From assembly GCF_000020125.1 (NCBI RefSeq), contig NC_010676.1, forward strand, positions 1,922,001-1,986,000: a stretch of DNA of 64,000 nt. The letters run 5' to 3'. Shown here piece by piece: positions 9,797 through 19,460 of the stretch. The DNA is from Paraburkholderia phytofirmans PsJN. Its GTDB lineage: Bacteria; Pseudomonadota; Gammaproteobacteria; Burkholderiales; Burkholderiaceae. Position 1 is the stretch's first letter; the number at the start of each line of letters is the position of its first letter. A model generated the notes under the pieces. The model was given only the letters and a program-made list of their open reading frames with translations, did not search any database and had not been told where the DNA came from. The translations under genes were made by a program, and so were the position numbers.

Positions 9797-10012
9797 AGCT
9801 GCGATAACTCGACGGGTCTACAAACAAGCCATCTGTTTACCAACATTGAGCGCCCTGCTAATGCCGTGCGCGCCCACTTACCAAGCAGTGTTGCGCATGA
9901 ATTCGGAGGCACGACATTCAGGCACGGCGATGCGAAGGCATGGGAATTGCGCTGATTCAGACGCGGACGCACGTTCCGACCTAGCAATCGCAATATCTTT
10001 GAGGGGACTCTC

Positions 10013-10288
10013 ATGAAAGTTATAAAAGGCATTCTTATTTCGGCTCTCTTTGTAGCTCTCTCCGGAGGTGCCTATGCACAGGGCGCGGGCGGAGGCGCTG
10101 CCGGGGGCCAAGGCGGAACCGGCATGAGTAAGCCCAACGCAAACGGTTCAACGGATACGGTTTCGGGTGCGTCCGGAACAAACAGCATGGGGACATCGGG
10201 AACAGCAATGCACAAGAAGCCGATGCACAAGAAGCCCAGCGTTGCCACGCCAGCGTCGGCGACGAACCCTGCTTCGGGCGGAAGCTAA
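10013..10288 (+). CDS. small Gly/Ser-rich exported protein
   Basis: A 91-residue exported protein with signal peptide MKVIKGILISALFVALSG and cleavage expected after AYAQ. The mature chain is low-complexity: GAGGGAAGGQGGTGMSKPNANG, a Ser/Thr/Gly stretch, then a duplicated HKKPMHKKP basic motif and an Ala/Ser tail. It is a paralogue of the protein at 8698-8982. ATG follows GAGGGGACTCTC. The role is unknown; the basic tail could bind nucleic acid or envelope polymers, but this is speculation. Confidence 0.8.
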   Translation: MKVIKGILISALFVALSGGAYAQGAGGGAAGGQGGTGMSKPNANGSTDTVSGASGTNSMGTSGTAMHKKPMHKKPSVATPASATNPASGGS

Positions 10289-10719
10289 CTGTCATTGCGA
10301 TGGTCGTAGATTGACCCAGGGCGGCCTGAGATATCTCAACACACCGCATACAAAGGATACGCGTCAGATTTGCAATCTGACGCCAACGTCCACTCCAGAT
10401 CGGCAAACGTCTGCATTCAAATCATGAATTGCGTCGGTGTCCGCGCGAAGGACTCCGAGCGGCGTTGGCGCACATCGCTCAATGCTGTCGAGGCCTTGCT
10501 GACATTCACGGCACCCTCTCCTCACACTCGTCGATTGTTGTCGTTCGAACAACACGCTAAGCACACTCACGGCGCTACTGGCGTTCACCCCCGCTGGCTA
10601 GAATCACTCTCACAGCCGAGTCGAAACGCAAGCGACACGAAGCACGCGAAATTCGCGCTCGCGTTCGTGAACCGCACCGCCCAGTGCTGCTTACCCCACC
10701 GATTAAGAGGACTATTGCC
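10289..10719. other. intergenic region with perfect hairpin at 10361-10383
   Basis: No gene is supported in these 430 bp. The region contains a perfect inverted repeat with 10-bp arms (GCGTCAGATT and its complement) and a 3-bp TGC loop at 10361-10383. There is no following T-run, so it is not a canonical intrinsic terminator. Confidence 0.6.
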
Positions 10720-11652
10720 ATGAGCGAAACAACCCGTAACGTGCAGCCTGTCACCGCCAATCTTGGCAAAGAAGGTTCTGGCGAACTCGTGCCTTCCCGC
10801 TACGCCGTACGCGTGGGGGACGTCGATGTCGTATTGATCAGCGATGGCGTTCTGCCGCTGCCGACCTCTACCATGTCCACTAATGTGAGCGAAGCGGACC
10901 GCAACGCATGGTTCGATGGGCGTTTCCTGCAACGCGACATGTTCGACTGGGCGCTGAATGTCGCGCTTGTGCGCAGCGGCGAACGCCTGATTCTTATCGA
11001 CTCGGGCGTGGGTGACGGTTTCGAGTACTTCGCGCGCGCCGGCCGGTCGGTGATGCGACTGGAATCGGCTGGTATCGATCTGGCTGCGATCACCGACATC
11101 GTCATTACGCATATGCACATGGATCACGTCGGCGGGCTGAACGTTGACGGCGTCAAGGCCAGGCTGCGTCCGGACGTGCGCATTCACGTGTCGGCTGCGG
11201 AAGTGGAGTTCTGGAAAAATCCCGACTTCAGCAAGACTGTGATGCCGGAAACAGTTCCTCCCGCACTTCGCAAGGCTGCCGCAAAATTCGTGGAACTCTA
11301 TGGCGAAAACATCGTGCGATTCGATCAGACCGTGGAAGTCGCAGCGGGCGTATCGGCCCGCGTGACGGGTGGACACACGCCGGGACACTGCGTCGTGGAC
11401 GTCGCGTCAAAGGGCGAGAAGCTGACGTTCGTAGGCGACGCGATTTTCGAAGTCAACTTCGACAATCCCCGCTGGCAAAACGGCTTCGAACACGAGCCTG
11501 AGATCGCTGCGGATGTGCGTATCGCGCTGCTCAACGAAGCCGCCGAAACCGGCGCTCTACTGGCCGCAGCGCATGTCGCGTTCCCGTCTATTGGTCACAT
11601 TGCAAAGAACGGCGAAAGCTTCCGTTTCGTGCCGGTTCAGTGGGACTACTGA
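10720..11652 (+). CDS. metallo-beta-lactamase-fold hydrolase
   Basis: Predicted 310-residue cytoplasmic zinc hydrolase. The metal-binding motif H131-x-H133-x-D135-H136 (THMHMDHVGG) is intact, followed by the TGGHTPGH histidine and the VGDAIFE aspartate expected for a two-metal site. The fold resembles AttM/AidC-type lactonases and related hydrolases, but the substrate cannot be assigned from sequence. The ATG at 10720 follows AAGAGGACTATTGCC; a frame start at 10684 is less likely. It stands alone and is followed by a strong terminator. Confidence 0.85.
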   Translation: MSETTRNVQPVTANLGKEGSGELVPSRYAVRVGDVDVVLISDGVLPLPTSTMSTNVSEADRNAWFDGRFLQRDMFDWALNVALVRSGERLILIDSGVGDGFEYFARAGRSVMRLESAGIDLAAITDIVITHMHMDHVGGLNVDGVKARLRPDVRIHVSAAEVEFWKNPDFSKTVMPETVPPALRKAAAKFVELYGENIVRFDQTVEVAAGVSARVTGGHTPGHCVVDVASKGEKLTFVGDAIFEVNFDNPRWQNGFEHEPEIAADVRIALLNEAAETGALLAAAHVAFPSIGHIAKNGESFRFVPVQWDY

Positions 11653-11704
11653 TGGACGATCGACTATCAACTATCGTCGTATAGATCGCACTGACGATGG
11701 TCAA

Positions 11705-11745
11705 AGAAAACGCCGCGAGTTCACAAGACTCGCGGCGTTTCTTTG
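11705..11745. terminator. bidirectional intrinsic terminator
   Basis: A 12-bp perfect stem (AACGCCGCGAGT at 11709-11720 with its complement at 11728-11739), 7-nt loop, an A-rich left flank and TTTCTTT on the right. It can end the hydrolase transcript from the left and a short minus-strand transcript from the right. Confidence 0.85.
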
Positions 11746-11752
11746 CAACCGA

Positions 11753-11839
11753 TCACTCGGGCTTGGCGGCAAGCAGGCTTGCTTCGATATCTTCGAGGGA
11801 CTTGCTTGCACCCAGACGGAACCGTTCTGTTCGCAGCAT
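11753..11839 (-). CDS. possible 28-residue protein
   Basis: A short frame (MLRTERFRLGASK through AAKPE) preceded by a good ribosome site, GGGGAGAATC before ATG, and followed 8 bp later by the bidirectional terminator. Composition is protein-like (charged, amphipathic: SLEDIEASLLAAKPE). No homologue is recognised. It may be a genuine small stress-linked protein or a chance frame. Confidence 0.35.
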   Translation of the reverse strand: MLRTERFRLGASKSLEDIEASLLAAKPE

Positions 11840-11912
11840 TGATTCTCCCCATATCGAAGCCGACAATCAGAACCGGTCTCCACGCGCTGCGAATTTCCGG
11901 CCTGCCGGGCGC

Positions 11913-12319
11913 CTAACCTACGGCAACCTCAATGCGTCGCGGCCGGGCCTCTTCACGGCGTGGAATGATCAGCTTCAATACACCGTCTTTGAGATTCGCT
12001 TCGATCTTCGACGTATCGAACTCCGGCCCAAGAGTAAATGAACGTGCAAAATCCGGCACTCTAACTTCCGCGTGCTGTAGCCGTAGCGCTTCCGGGGTCG
12101 GCACATTAGCGGACGCCTCGATACGCAGATTGCCGTCCTGACCCTGATCTCTAGTTTATCCCGCTCCACGCCAGGCAAATCGGCCCATAACGTCACGCCA
12201 TGTACGTCCTCGATGACATCGACGGCCGGATTCAACGTCAAACGTTTTTCCGCGCGGCTTGCCTCTGCGGTGCTTGCCGTTCTCGCATCAGGGCGCGTAA
12301 GTTGGGTGGTATCGCTCAT
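11913..12319 (-). pseudogene. Hsp20 small heat-shock protein, frameshifted
   Basis: The N-terminal half (MSDTTQLTRPDAR to GVERDKLEIRV) and C-terminal half (VRVPDFARSFTLGP to RRIEVAVG) of one alpha-crystallin-domain protein lie in different frames. Adding back one C near 12140 restores a continuous chain of about 135 residues (EIRV-QDGNLRIEAS), so a single-base deletion in a C pair explains the break. The complete Hsp20 gene just upstream at 12346-12786 is probably in the same operon. The domain pattern is the usual one, with A-x-x-DGVL near the end of the alpha-crystallin domain. The break could be a sequencing error. Confidence 0.85.
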
Positions 12320-12345
12320 GATCAGCTCCTGTACGTGGGTCTCTG

Positions 12346-12786
12346 TTACTGAACGGTAATCGCACGAGGTTTCGAGGACTCGCGCTTGCCGACACTGATG
12401 CTCAGACAGCCGTTGAGATAGCGCGCCTCCACGCGGTCGGGATCGGCATGCTGGGGAAGCTCGATCACCCGGCGGAACTGCCCGCTGAACCGTTCCCGCG
12501 CATATAGACGCGTTGCCTCGCCGTCCGCGCGCGCCGCCGAGGGCCGCTCGCCGGCAATGGTAAGCAGCCCCTTGTCGATGGATACTTCCAGTTGCTTCGG
12601 GTCGATACCCGGCGCGAAGGCGACGATCTCGATGGTGTCATCGGTCGTGCCGACGTTGACCTGCGGGAAGGCCGACAGGCGATCGGTCCGGATACTTGAA
12701 GGGTTGCCGCCGAACAGCGCCGCCATCTGCTGATGCAGACGATCGAACTGGCTGAACAGGTCGGTCGTGAAGTAGAGATCACTCAT
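12346..12786 (-). CDS. Hsp20/alpha-crystallin small heat-shock protein
   Basis: A 146-residue ATP-independent holdase chaperone. The N-terminal arm (LFSQFDRLHQQMAALFGG) precedes a full alpha-crystallin domain, about 40-135, with VSIDKGLLTIAGERP and a closing ARYLNGCLSISV, which corresponds to the A-x-x-x-GVL motif. The usual IxI/V anchor is weak (RAITVQ). ATG follows GAGGAAACGACC. The downstream frameshifted Hsp20 starts only 27 bp after its stop, so the pair is a two-gene heat-shock operon in which one member is damaged. No CIRCE or sigma-32 promoter was recognised with confidence. Confidence 0.93.
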   Translation of the reverse strand: MSDLYFTTDLFSQFDRLHQQMAALFGGNPSSIRTDRLSAFPQVNVGTTDDTIEIVAFAPGIDPKQLEVSIDKGLLTIAGERPSAARADGEATRLYARERFSGQFRRVIELPQHADPDRVEARYLNGCLSISVGKRESSKPRAITVQ

Positions 12787-13036
12787 GGTCGTTTCCTCGG
12801 AAAAATGCGGCGGAGGAGACGGACGGGCCTACGCGCTCCAGTCCGTCTGCCCCACTGCGGGCAAACAAATCGAAACACGCAGCGCGCGACGCTCGGTTCG
12901 CGCGGCTGCCTGAGCGAAATGAAAAATAGACGTTGCCGCGCGGATTTCAAGGGTGCCGTGAAGAATTTTTTTGCCTCTTGAAAATACGATCCCGGACCCT
13001 ACTCTCCGCGCAGAACTGTTCCGCTGGAGGGTAGTC

Positions 13037-13459
13037 ATGGACTTCGATTCAGACTGGTTGACGCTCGGCAGGCATCGCGTGCGTCTGCGTTCGTCGAGAG
13101 GTTTTCCGACCGAGCGCATGCGCACGGCGATAGACGTCATGCGCCTTGCCATCGAAAACAATATGAGTGCCCGCGCCCGCCTCGTGGACGTGGCGGTGCG
13201 TGAAGAAAAAGCTTACGAACTTTCGGTCGGCACGACCTTCGCGGACGACCGGCTGTGCGTGCCGCAACTCGAAGCGGCGATCGCTGTCGTGCTCGGGTTG
13301 CTGCCCGGGCAGGTGCGCATCTTCGTGACGGTGGTTACGCAGGAGGAAGTCGATCTGCATTTTGGCGTCTACGAAAGAATGCTGGCGGAAAAAATTGCCG
13401 GGTTGCCGCCTATCGAGCGTGAGACGCCGCACCCAGGCGAGCGCGAGCGAATCGACTAG
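13037..13459 (+). CDS. conserved-looking protein of unknown function
   Basis: A 140-residue soluble protein that I do not recognise. It shows a beta-strand/helix alternation (LGRHRVRLRSS, TAIDVMRLAIENN, ELSVGTTFADD, VRIFVTVVTQEEVDLHFGVYERML) and a Pro/Glu/Arg-rich tail. It has no membrane segment. The ATG at 13037 follows GGAGGGTAGTC; the frame extends back to 12971 without a better start. It is divergent from the Hsp20 operon, which hints at shared stress control, but this is weak. Confidence 0.65.
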   Translation: MDFDSDWLTLGRHRVRLRSSRGFPTERMRTAIDVMRLAIENNMSARARLVDVAVREEKAYELSVGTTFADDRLCVPQLEAAIAVVLGLLPGQVRIFVTVVTQEEVDLHFGVYERMLAEKIAGLPPIERETPHPGERERID

Positions 13460-13638
13460 CCGCACGTGTGCAACCACGTTGAGAGAGGCAGCAAAGGCGG
13501 TCCTTCCGACTCTTGGCGAAGCCTGCCCGGCGCTCAGTCCGCGGGGGAGCACATCGGTCACTCGCGACCTTCTGTTTCGGACTCGATGGCAGGCATTCTC
13601 TTATGCGCAGAGCGTCAGGAAGTCAGCCGGCCCGGGGC

Positions 13639-15171
13639 CTAAATCCTGAACACGGCCACCGTCTCTTTCAACATTCGCGCCTGTTGCTCGAGCGATTGGG
13701 CCGCTGCTGCAGCCTCTTCGACCAACGCGGCGTTGTGCTGCGTGACCGAGTCCATTTCCGCGACGGCCCGAGTGACTTGCTCGATACCCGTGCTTTGCTC
13801 TGACGAAGCGGCCGATATCTCGTCCATAATGTCCGCCACGCGTCGCACGCCGGTGAGGATCGCCTGCATGCGGCCGCCCGCCTCGTTGACCAACGTGCCG
13901 CCCACCTGCACTTTTCCGCTCGACGTCTCGATCAGTTCCTTGATCTCTTTCGCGGCAGCCGACGAGCGCTGCGCCAGCATGCGCACCTCGGCCGCCACTA
14001 CCGCGAAACCGCGTCCCTGTTCTCCGGCGCGCGCAGCTTCGACCGCTGCATTGAGCGCCAGAATATTGGTCTGAAACGCGATGGCATCGATAATCGCGAT
14101 GATGTCGCCGATACGGCTCGAGCTTTGATCGATTTCTTTCATCGTCGTCACCACGTCGCCCACCACGGAGTTGCCATGATCGGCCATGTTGGCCGCATTG
14201 GCAGCGAGAGCCTGCGCCTGACGTGCATTCTCGGCGTTGTGCCTCACCGTGCCGGTCAGCTCTTCCATGCTGGCAGCAGTTTCCTGTAACGACGCAGCCT
14301 GCTGTTCCGTACGTGCGGACAGATGGAGATTACCTGAGGTGATCTGCTGGGCCGCTGTGGCGATGGCCTCGCTTGCGTGACGTACCGTTGTGACGGTGCT
14401 AACGAGGCCGTCGCGCATTTGCGAAAGACCGTGCAGCAGCATGCCCATCTCATCGTGCGAACGCGATTCGATCCGCTGCGACAGATCGCCTGTTGCGATC
14501 CGGTGGAAGTGTTCCAGCGCCTCAGCGAGCGGACGGCCGATCGCACGGCGCAGCGACACGAAGGTGAAGACCCCGGCGAGCAGCCCAAATACGATGGAAG
14601 CGATTGTCATTGCACGAAAGCGTTCGAAACCCGCTTCCGAGGCATCGTATTGTGCTTTTGCCTGATCGCGTTGAAACTGCTTGAGATCCGCGCTCACCGT
14701 GACATAGTCGGTATTGGCCAGCGCGATTTTCTTCAACGCGACTTTGACCGCCGCGTTGTCCATGCCTTTGACCGAATCCGCAAAAGCATCCAGCTGGTTT
14801 TGTACCTGGCTTCGCCTGGCGCTGACCGAGGCGGAAAGACGGTTTTCATCCGACGTGGCAGGCAAGGCCAGATACTGCGCCCACGCATCCATACCCTGCC
14901 CTTTGAGCATGCGATAAGTGGCAATGTCTTTCTCGACCGTAGGGGCGGCCGGATCGAAAGCGATCCGGTCGACGGTCGTGCGCTCGCGGCTGATCGCGAG
15001 TTCCGCGTCGCCGATCAGACGCGTGCTCGCGAGCCGGTTCGTGTAGGTCTCGCGGTTGGCGTCGTTGCTGCGCGCCATACCCGTTACGCCAAGCGCGCCG
15101 ATCGCCGTCAGCAGCACACATAGGAAAAGTATCGCGGCGCCTAGACGCGCGCGTATCGACAGTTTTGACAT
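13639..15171 (-). CDS. methyl-accepting chemotaxis protein
   Basis: A 510-residue chemoreceptor. A first membrane helix near residues 10-30 leads to a periplasmic four-helix-bundle ligand domain of the Tar type (to about 190). Then follow a second helix ([18 protein letters not shown]), a HAMP linker and the cytoplasmic signalling hairpin with the conserved tip [29 protein letters not shown]. The C-terminus ends at TVAVFRI and lacks the NWETF-type CheR-docking pentapeptide. The ATG at 15171 follows AAGGACGTTCGTGTG. It starts 13 bp after the aldehyde dehydrogenase stop, so it is probably the last gene of the catabolic run, sensing the same substrate. Confidence 0.92.
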   Translation of the reverse strand: MSKLSIRARLGAAILFLCVLLTAIGALGVTGMARSNDANRETYTNRLASTRLIGDAELAISRERTTVDRIAFDPAAPTVEKDIATYRMLKGQGMDAWAQYLALPATSDENRLSASVSARRSQVQNQLDAFADSVKGMDNAAVKVALKKIALANTDYVTVSADLKQFQRDQAKAQYDASEAGFERFRAMTIASIVFGLLAGVFTFVSLRRAIGRPLAEALEHFHRIATGDLSQRIESRSHDEMGMLLHGLSQMRDGLVSTVTTVRHASEAIATAAQQITSGNLHLSARTEQQAASLQETAASMEELTGTVRHNAENARQAQALAANAANMADHGNSVVGDVVTTMKEIDQSSSRIGDIIAIIDAIAFQTNILALNAAVEAARAGEQGRGFAVVAAEVRMLAQRSSAAAKEIKELIETSSGKVQVGGTLVNEAGGRMQAILTGVRRVADIMDEISAASSEQSTGIEQVTRAVAEMDSVTQHNAALVEEAAAAAQSLEQQARMLKETVAVFRI

Positions 15172-15184
15172 CACACGAACGTCC

Positions 15185-16786
15185 TTAGCGACCAGGTGCA
15201 CAATCAAGAGAACGCTGGGTCATCTCTCCATCGACGAGCCTCATCAAATTGAGCGGATTGGCATTCTTCAGCGCGTCGGGTAGCAGCTCGTCCGGATAGT
15301 TCTGGTAGCACACGGGCCGCAGGAAGCGGTCGATCGCGAGCGTGCCGACCGAGGTGCCCCGCGCATCGGAGGTGGCGGGCCACGGGCCACCATGGACAAT
15401 CGCGTCCGACACTTCGACGCCGGTCGGATACCCGTTCACAAGCAGACGGCCGGCCTTTTCCTCGAGCCGTTCGATCAGCTTGCGGTGCGACCGCAGATCG
15501 CCGTGCGACGCGAGCAGCGTGGCCGTCAACTGGCCGCGCATCGCGGACGCGAAACGCAACAGGTGTTCCGCGCTATCGAGTTCGACCACGACCGTGGCCG
15601 GTCCGAAGATTTCTTCTTCGAGCGGCCGGCCCGGATCGAACAGCAACGCGGCATCGGCGACGAACAGCTGTGCGGCGGCTTGCTCGGTTTCACCTTGCGC
15701 GGCTGCGCTTAAGGCGATGCCTGCGTGATTCGACGCTCGTTCGAGGCCTGCCCGGAAGTTGGCGAAGATGCCCGTATTCAACATGGTCTGCGGCGGCTGC
15801 CGCTCGATCGCCTTGCCGAGGCTGTCGATGAATGCGCCGAAGCGCGGCGAACGCACGCCGAGCACGAGGCCGGGGCTGGTGCACAGCTGGCCGCAACCCG
15901 TTGCGACCGAGGCCGCGAGCTCGTTGGCCAGCGCCGCGCCGCGCTCCTGCAAGGCGCCCTCCAGCACGAAGACCGGATTCACGCTCGACATCTCCGCGAA
16001 CACCGGAATCGGTTGTTCACGCGCTGCCGCAAGATCGCATAGCGCCCGGCCGCCGCTCAGTGAACCGGTGAAGCCAACCGCCTGAATGCCAGGCGCCTGC
16101 ACGAGGCGCGCACCGACGCGCTCGCCATAGATCATGTTGAAGGTCCCTGCCGGCATGCCTGTGCGTCGAATCGCGCGCTCGATCGCATCCGCCATGCGCT
16201 CCGACGTCACCAGATGGCCGGAGTGCGCCTTGACCACAACCGGGCAGCCGGCTGCCAGCGCGGACGCAGTATCGCCGCCGGCAACGGAGAACGCCAACGG
16301 AAAATTGCTCGCGCCGAACACCGCGACCGGGCCGACGCCGATCCGGTATTGCCGCAGATCCGGACGCGGCAATGGTTGCCGCTCAGGCAACGCCCGATCG
16401 ATGCGCGCACCGTAGAAATCACCCCGGCGCAAGACCTTCGCGAAGAGTCGCATCTGGTTGCTGGTGCGCGCCCGCTCGCCGGCGATACGCGCATTCGGCA
16501 ACGCGGTTTCGCGCATCACGTCGGCGATGAAATCGTCACCGAGAGCATCGATCTCCGCTGCAATTGCCTCGAGGAAATCGGCGCGTACGCTTGAGGGCAG
16601 CGCCCGATAGAGTGGAAATGCTGCCGCCGCGGCCTCCACGGCCGCGTCGACTTCAGCATCGGTCGCCTGGGAAAAAGCCACCGGATACACTTCGCTGGTC
16701 GATGCCGAGAGGCTGTGCAGCGAGATATCGCCACACGCGCTGCGCTGGCCGCCAATGTAGTTGTGGCCGAAAATGGTTGCTGTCAC
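15185..16786 (-). CDS. alpha-ketoglutarate semialdehyde dehydrogenase (NADP+)
   Basis: A 533-residue aldehyde dehydrogenase of the 2,5-dioxovalerate dehydrogenase group, which oxidises alpha-ketoglutaric semialdehyde to 2-oxoglutarate at the end of the non-phosphorylative pentonate, hexarate and hydroxyproline pathways. The active site shows N161 (NFPLAFS), E265 (FAEMSS) and the catalytic C302 in [12 protein letters not shown]. The GTG at 16786 gives the family length; the frame runs open to 17023 but the extra part is not family-like. It lies 112 bp after the Ldh-type dehydrogenase. The cluster contains no sugar-acid dehydratase, so the source of the semialdehyde is unclear. Confidence 0.9.
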   Translation of the reverse strand: MTATIFGHNYIGGQRSACGDISLHSLSASTSEVYPVAFSQATDAEVDAAVEAAAAAFPLYRALPSSVRADFLEAIAAEIDALGDDFIADVMRETALPNARIAGERARTSNQMRLFAKVLRRGDFYGARIDRALPERQPLPRPDLRQYRIGVGPVAVFGASNFPLAFSVAGGDTASALAAGCPVVVKAHSGHLVTSERMADAIERAIRRTGMPAGTFNMIYGERVGARLVQAPGIQAVGFTGSLSGGRALCDLAAAREQPIPVFAEMSSVNPVFVLEGALQERGAALANELAASVATGCGQLCTSPGLVLGVRSPRFGAFIDSLGKAIERQPPQTMLNTGIFANFRAGLERASNHAGIALSAAAQGETEQAAAQLFVADAALLFDPGRPLEEEIFGPATVVVELDSAEHLLRFASAMRGQLTATLLASHGDLRSHRKLIERLEEKAGRLLVNGYPTGVEVSDAIVHGGPWPATSDARGTSVGTLAIDRFLRPVCYQNYPDELLPDALKNANPLNLMRLVDGEMTQRSLDCAPGR

Positions 16787-16898
16787 TTGGTATTGTGCTC
16801 GTTGTAATTGTCGTGGTGAGCAGCGCTCGCAGAGCTTTGCGCTGCGGGCGCCGCTATGGTCCGGGTCGCAAGGCTCGGCCGGCGCTTTGGGCTCAAAC

Positions 16899-18002
16899 TC
16901 AAACAGCCAGCAGGAAAGGCGCGCCCGCGGCCTTTGCAACTTCGCGGATCTTCTCGCGCAACGAATCGGGCATCGGAATGCCCTCCGCGCTGCGCGCGGC
17001 ACGCGTAAGACGCTCAGGATCACCTGGGATCAATACGGGCTGCGCCGGGTCGGCGGGCTGGCTTTCGCGAAGCGCATCGATGACCGCGTCGAGGTCTGCG
17101 TGGTATTCCTCGATGGGACGGAACGCCGCGGGATTCATCGCAAGGAAGAAATGGCCGATGTTGTCCGGCTCATCGCTCTTTTGCGTGCGGTTACGCACGG
17201 GCGAGAACGAACCGCCGCCCAGCGTGCTGCCGAGAATCTGCGCGAACAAACCGAGGCCGTAGCCCTTGTGACCGCCGAGAGTCTTGCCGTCACCGCCCAA
17301 CGGCGCGAGGCCGCCGCCGAGGCGCTCGAACAGCAGCCGATAGGCTTCGGCCGAATCGGTCAGCGGGTTGCCGTTCGCGTCGAGCGCCCAGCCCGGCGGC
17401 AACGGCTTGCCCTGCAACGCGTACACCTTGACCTTATTCGACGCGACCACGCTGGTCGACATGTCGAGAATCACGGGCGGGTGCCTGCCCGCCGGTGTGG
17501 CGAAGGCGAACGGGTTGGTGCCGAGCATCGGTTCAGCACCGAAAGTGGGCACCACCGTCGCCAGCCGGGTCGAGCACGACACCAGCGCGATCAGTCCGCG
17601 TTCGGCCGCCATTTCCGCGTAGTAGCCGGCCGCGCCGAAATGTTGCGAGTTGAACACGGAGACAGCGCCCATATCGCACGCCAGCGCTTTCTCGATGGCC
17701 AGTTCCATCGCCATGCGCGACGTGGGGTGTCCCATCGCCGCATTGCCGTCGATCAGCGCGGTGGTCGCGGTCTCGCGTACAATGCGCGCGCTCGCCTTCA
17801 TGTCGATCTGACCGGCGCGATACAACTGGTCGTAGAACATCAGCATCGAGATGCCGTGCGAGTCGATGCCCTTCAGATCGGAATCGATCAGGATGTCGGC
17901 CGAAGCCGCGACCTGCCCGGGCGACATGCCCCAAGCTTCAAGAATGACCTCGATTTGCTGCCGTGCAATTGCGGCCCCGACGCGGGGCATAGTGTCTGCC
18001 AT
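16899..18002 (-). CDS. Ldh-family (YlbC/YjmC-type) NAD(P)-dependent dehydrogenase
   Basis: A 367-residue cytoplasmic oxidoreductase of the malate/L-lactate dehydrogenase-2 family, which reduces 2-oxo acids or oxidises 2-hydroxy acids with NAD(P). Conserved blocks are DLKGIDSHGI, the FNSQHFGAAGYY catalytic His region, FGAEPMLGTNPFAFATP and GGHKGYGLGLF. Family members act on ureidoglycolate, diketogulonate, piperideine carboxylate and others; the substrate here is not determined by sequence. It sits between the MFS carrier and the semialdehyde dehydrogenase in one minus-strand run. ATG follows AGCAGGTCAGTC. Confidence 0.9.
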   Translation of the reverse strand: MADTMPRVGAAIARQQIEVILEAWGMSPGQVAASADILIDSDLKGIDSHGISMLMFYDQLYRAGQIDMKASARIVRETATTALIDGNAAMGHPTSRMAMELAIEKALACDMGAVSVFNSQHFGAAGYYAEMAAERGLIALVSCSTRLATVVPTFGAEPMLGTNPFAFATPAGRHPPVILDMSTSVVASNKVKVYALQGKPLPPGWALDANGNPLTDSAEAYRLLFERLGGGLAPLGGDGKTLGGHKGYGLGLFAQILGSTLGGGSFSPVRNRTQKSDEPDNIGHFFLAMNPAAFRPIEEYHADLDAVIDALRESQPADPAQPVLIPGDPERLTRAARSAEGIPMPDSLREKIREVAKAAGAPFLLAV

Positions 18003-18075
18003 GACTGACCTGCTAAACGAAAAAATTGAATTGAGAAAAATGGCCGACGCGTCGCGTTAAGCTAAGCGTTAAAAC

Positions 18076-19413
18076 TTATTGCGCGGTGGACATGGACTCC
18101 GGTCCACCACGACCCGCGAGATCAAGCCGCAACCAGACGACCAGTGCGCCGGTGCCGAGCAACAGCAGGCTGACGGCGGGCACGAGCATCGGCGCGGACG
18201 TGCTGCCCGTTACCTTGCCGACCCAAGGCATGATGTTTTGTGCAAGGAAACCGCCGACGCTGGAGCCCGCCGCGATCACCGCGAGCGCCGCAGCGCCGCC
18301 CGCGCCCTTCATGAACGAGGCCGGCAGCAAGCGCGGCGGCAATGCCCAGAAGCATGGGATCATCAGATACAGACACGGTGCCCCGAGCGAGAGCGCTGCG
18401 AAGCGCACCGCGTTGCTGAACGGCCCCACGCTGGCGACGAAGCACAAAATGCCGAGCAACGCTGCGCAGAATGCGGCGATCAGCACGCGGCGCGGCGTTT
18501 TCAGACGGCGCGGCAACCACAGCAGCATCAGCGATGTGATGAACCAGGGAATCATGTTGAGCATGCCGTTGACGCTGCTCGTCACGCCGAAGCCTTTGAC
18601 CAGGGTCGGCAGCCAGTAGGCGATGCCGTAGATCGCGATGGAGATGGTGCCGTACCCAGTGCTAAAGAGCGCCACCGTGACAAGCGCAGCCAACGACCAG
18701 CCACTGCCGCCGGCAAGGCGGGCGGCGGGTGGATCCGCGCGCAGCCGGTTTTCGACGACATCTTTCTCGCGGGCCGTCAGAAAGCTGGCGGACGACGGGC
18801 CATCCGGCAGGCAGTACAGCGTAACGAAGGTAAGCAGCACGGCAGGCGCGCCGGTGGTCAGGAAGACCCACTGCCAGCCGGCGAGGCCGGCTACGCCGTG
18901 CAGTTCCAGCGAGAAGCCGCCGATCAGCGAGCCGAGCATGTTGCCCATGCTGCTGCCGAGCGTCAGCAAACCGATGATGCCGGTGCGCTGCCGTTCAGGA
19001 AACCACATGCCGAGATAGAGGATGATCCCTGGATAAAGGCCGGCTTCCGCGGCGCCGAGCAGGAAGCGCAGGATCTGGAAGGCCAATGCCGAAGGCGTCC
19101 ACGCGAGCAGCAGCGTCGCGACGCCCCACGTGAACATGATCCGCGAGATCCAGCGGCGCGCGCCAAAGCGATGCATGAGCAGATTGCTGGGCACCTCGCA
19201 CACCAGATAGCCGATGAAGAACAGCGACGATGCAAAGCCGTACGACGCCTCGCTCATCTTCAGGCTGCTGAGCATCTGCAGCTTGGCGAAGCCGATATTG
19301 GCGCGGTCAATATACGCGACCAGGAAAATCGCAATCAGCAGCGGCACGAGCCGCCACGCAATGCGCGTAAAAAGTGGGTCTTCAATGCTTCGGTCGGTCA
19401 CTGTCGTCTCCAT
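18076..19413 (-). CDS. MFS transporter, anion:cation symporter type
   Basis: A 445-residue inner-membrane carrier with 12 predicted helices. DRANIGFAKLQM in the first loop, CEVPSNLLMHRFGARRWISRIM and the GAAEAGLYPGIILYLGMWFP helix-4 motif place it in the ACS subfamily, which includes glucarate, galactonate, tartrate and phthalate transporters. The substrate is probably an organic anion, consistent with a sugar-acid-like pathway around it. It lies 143 bp after the rraA-like gene; a strong stem-loop occupies that gap. Confidence 0.9.
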   Translation of the reverse strand: METTVTDRSIEDPLFTRIAWRLVPLLIAIFLVAYIDRANIGFAKLQMLSSLKMSEASYGFASSLFFIGYLVCEVPSNLLMHRFGARRWISRIMFTWGVATLLLAWTPSALAFQILRFLLGAAEAGLYPGIILYLGMWFPERQRTGIIGLLTLGSSMGNMLGSLIGGFSLELHGVAGLAGWQWVFLTTGAPAVLLTFVTLYCLPDGPSSASFLTAREKDVVENRLRADPPAARLAGGSGWSLAALVTVALFSTGYGTISIAIYGIAYWLPTLVKGFGVTSSVNGMLNMIPWFITSLMLLWLPRRLKTPRRVLIAAFCAALLGILCFVASVGPFSNAVRFAALSLGAPCLYLMIPCFWALPPRLLPASFMKGAGGAAALAVIAAGSSVGGFLAQNIMPWVGKVTGSTSAPMLVPAVSLLLLGTGALVVWLRLDLAGRGGPESMSTAQ

Positions 19414-19460
19414 GCCGGACCGCCTTTTGCGCGGTCCGTCGTAAATTCTGATGCGGGTGG

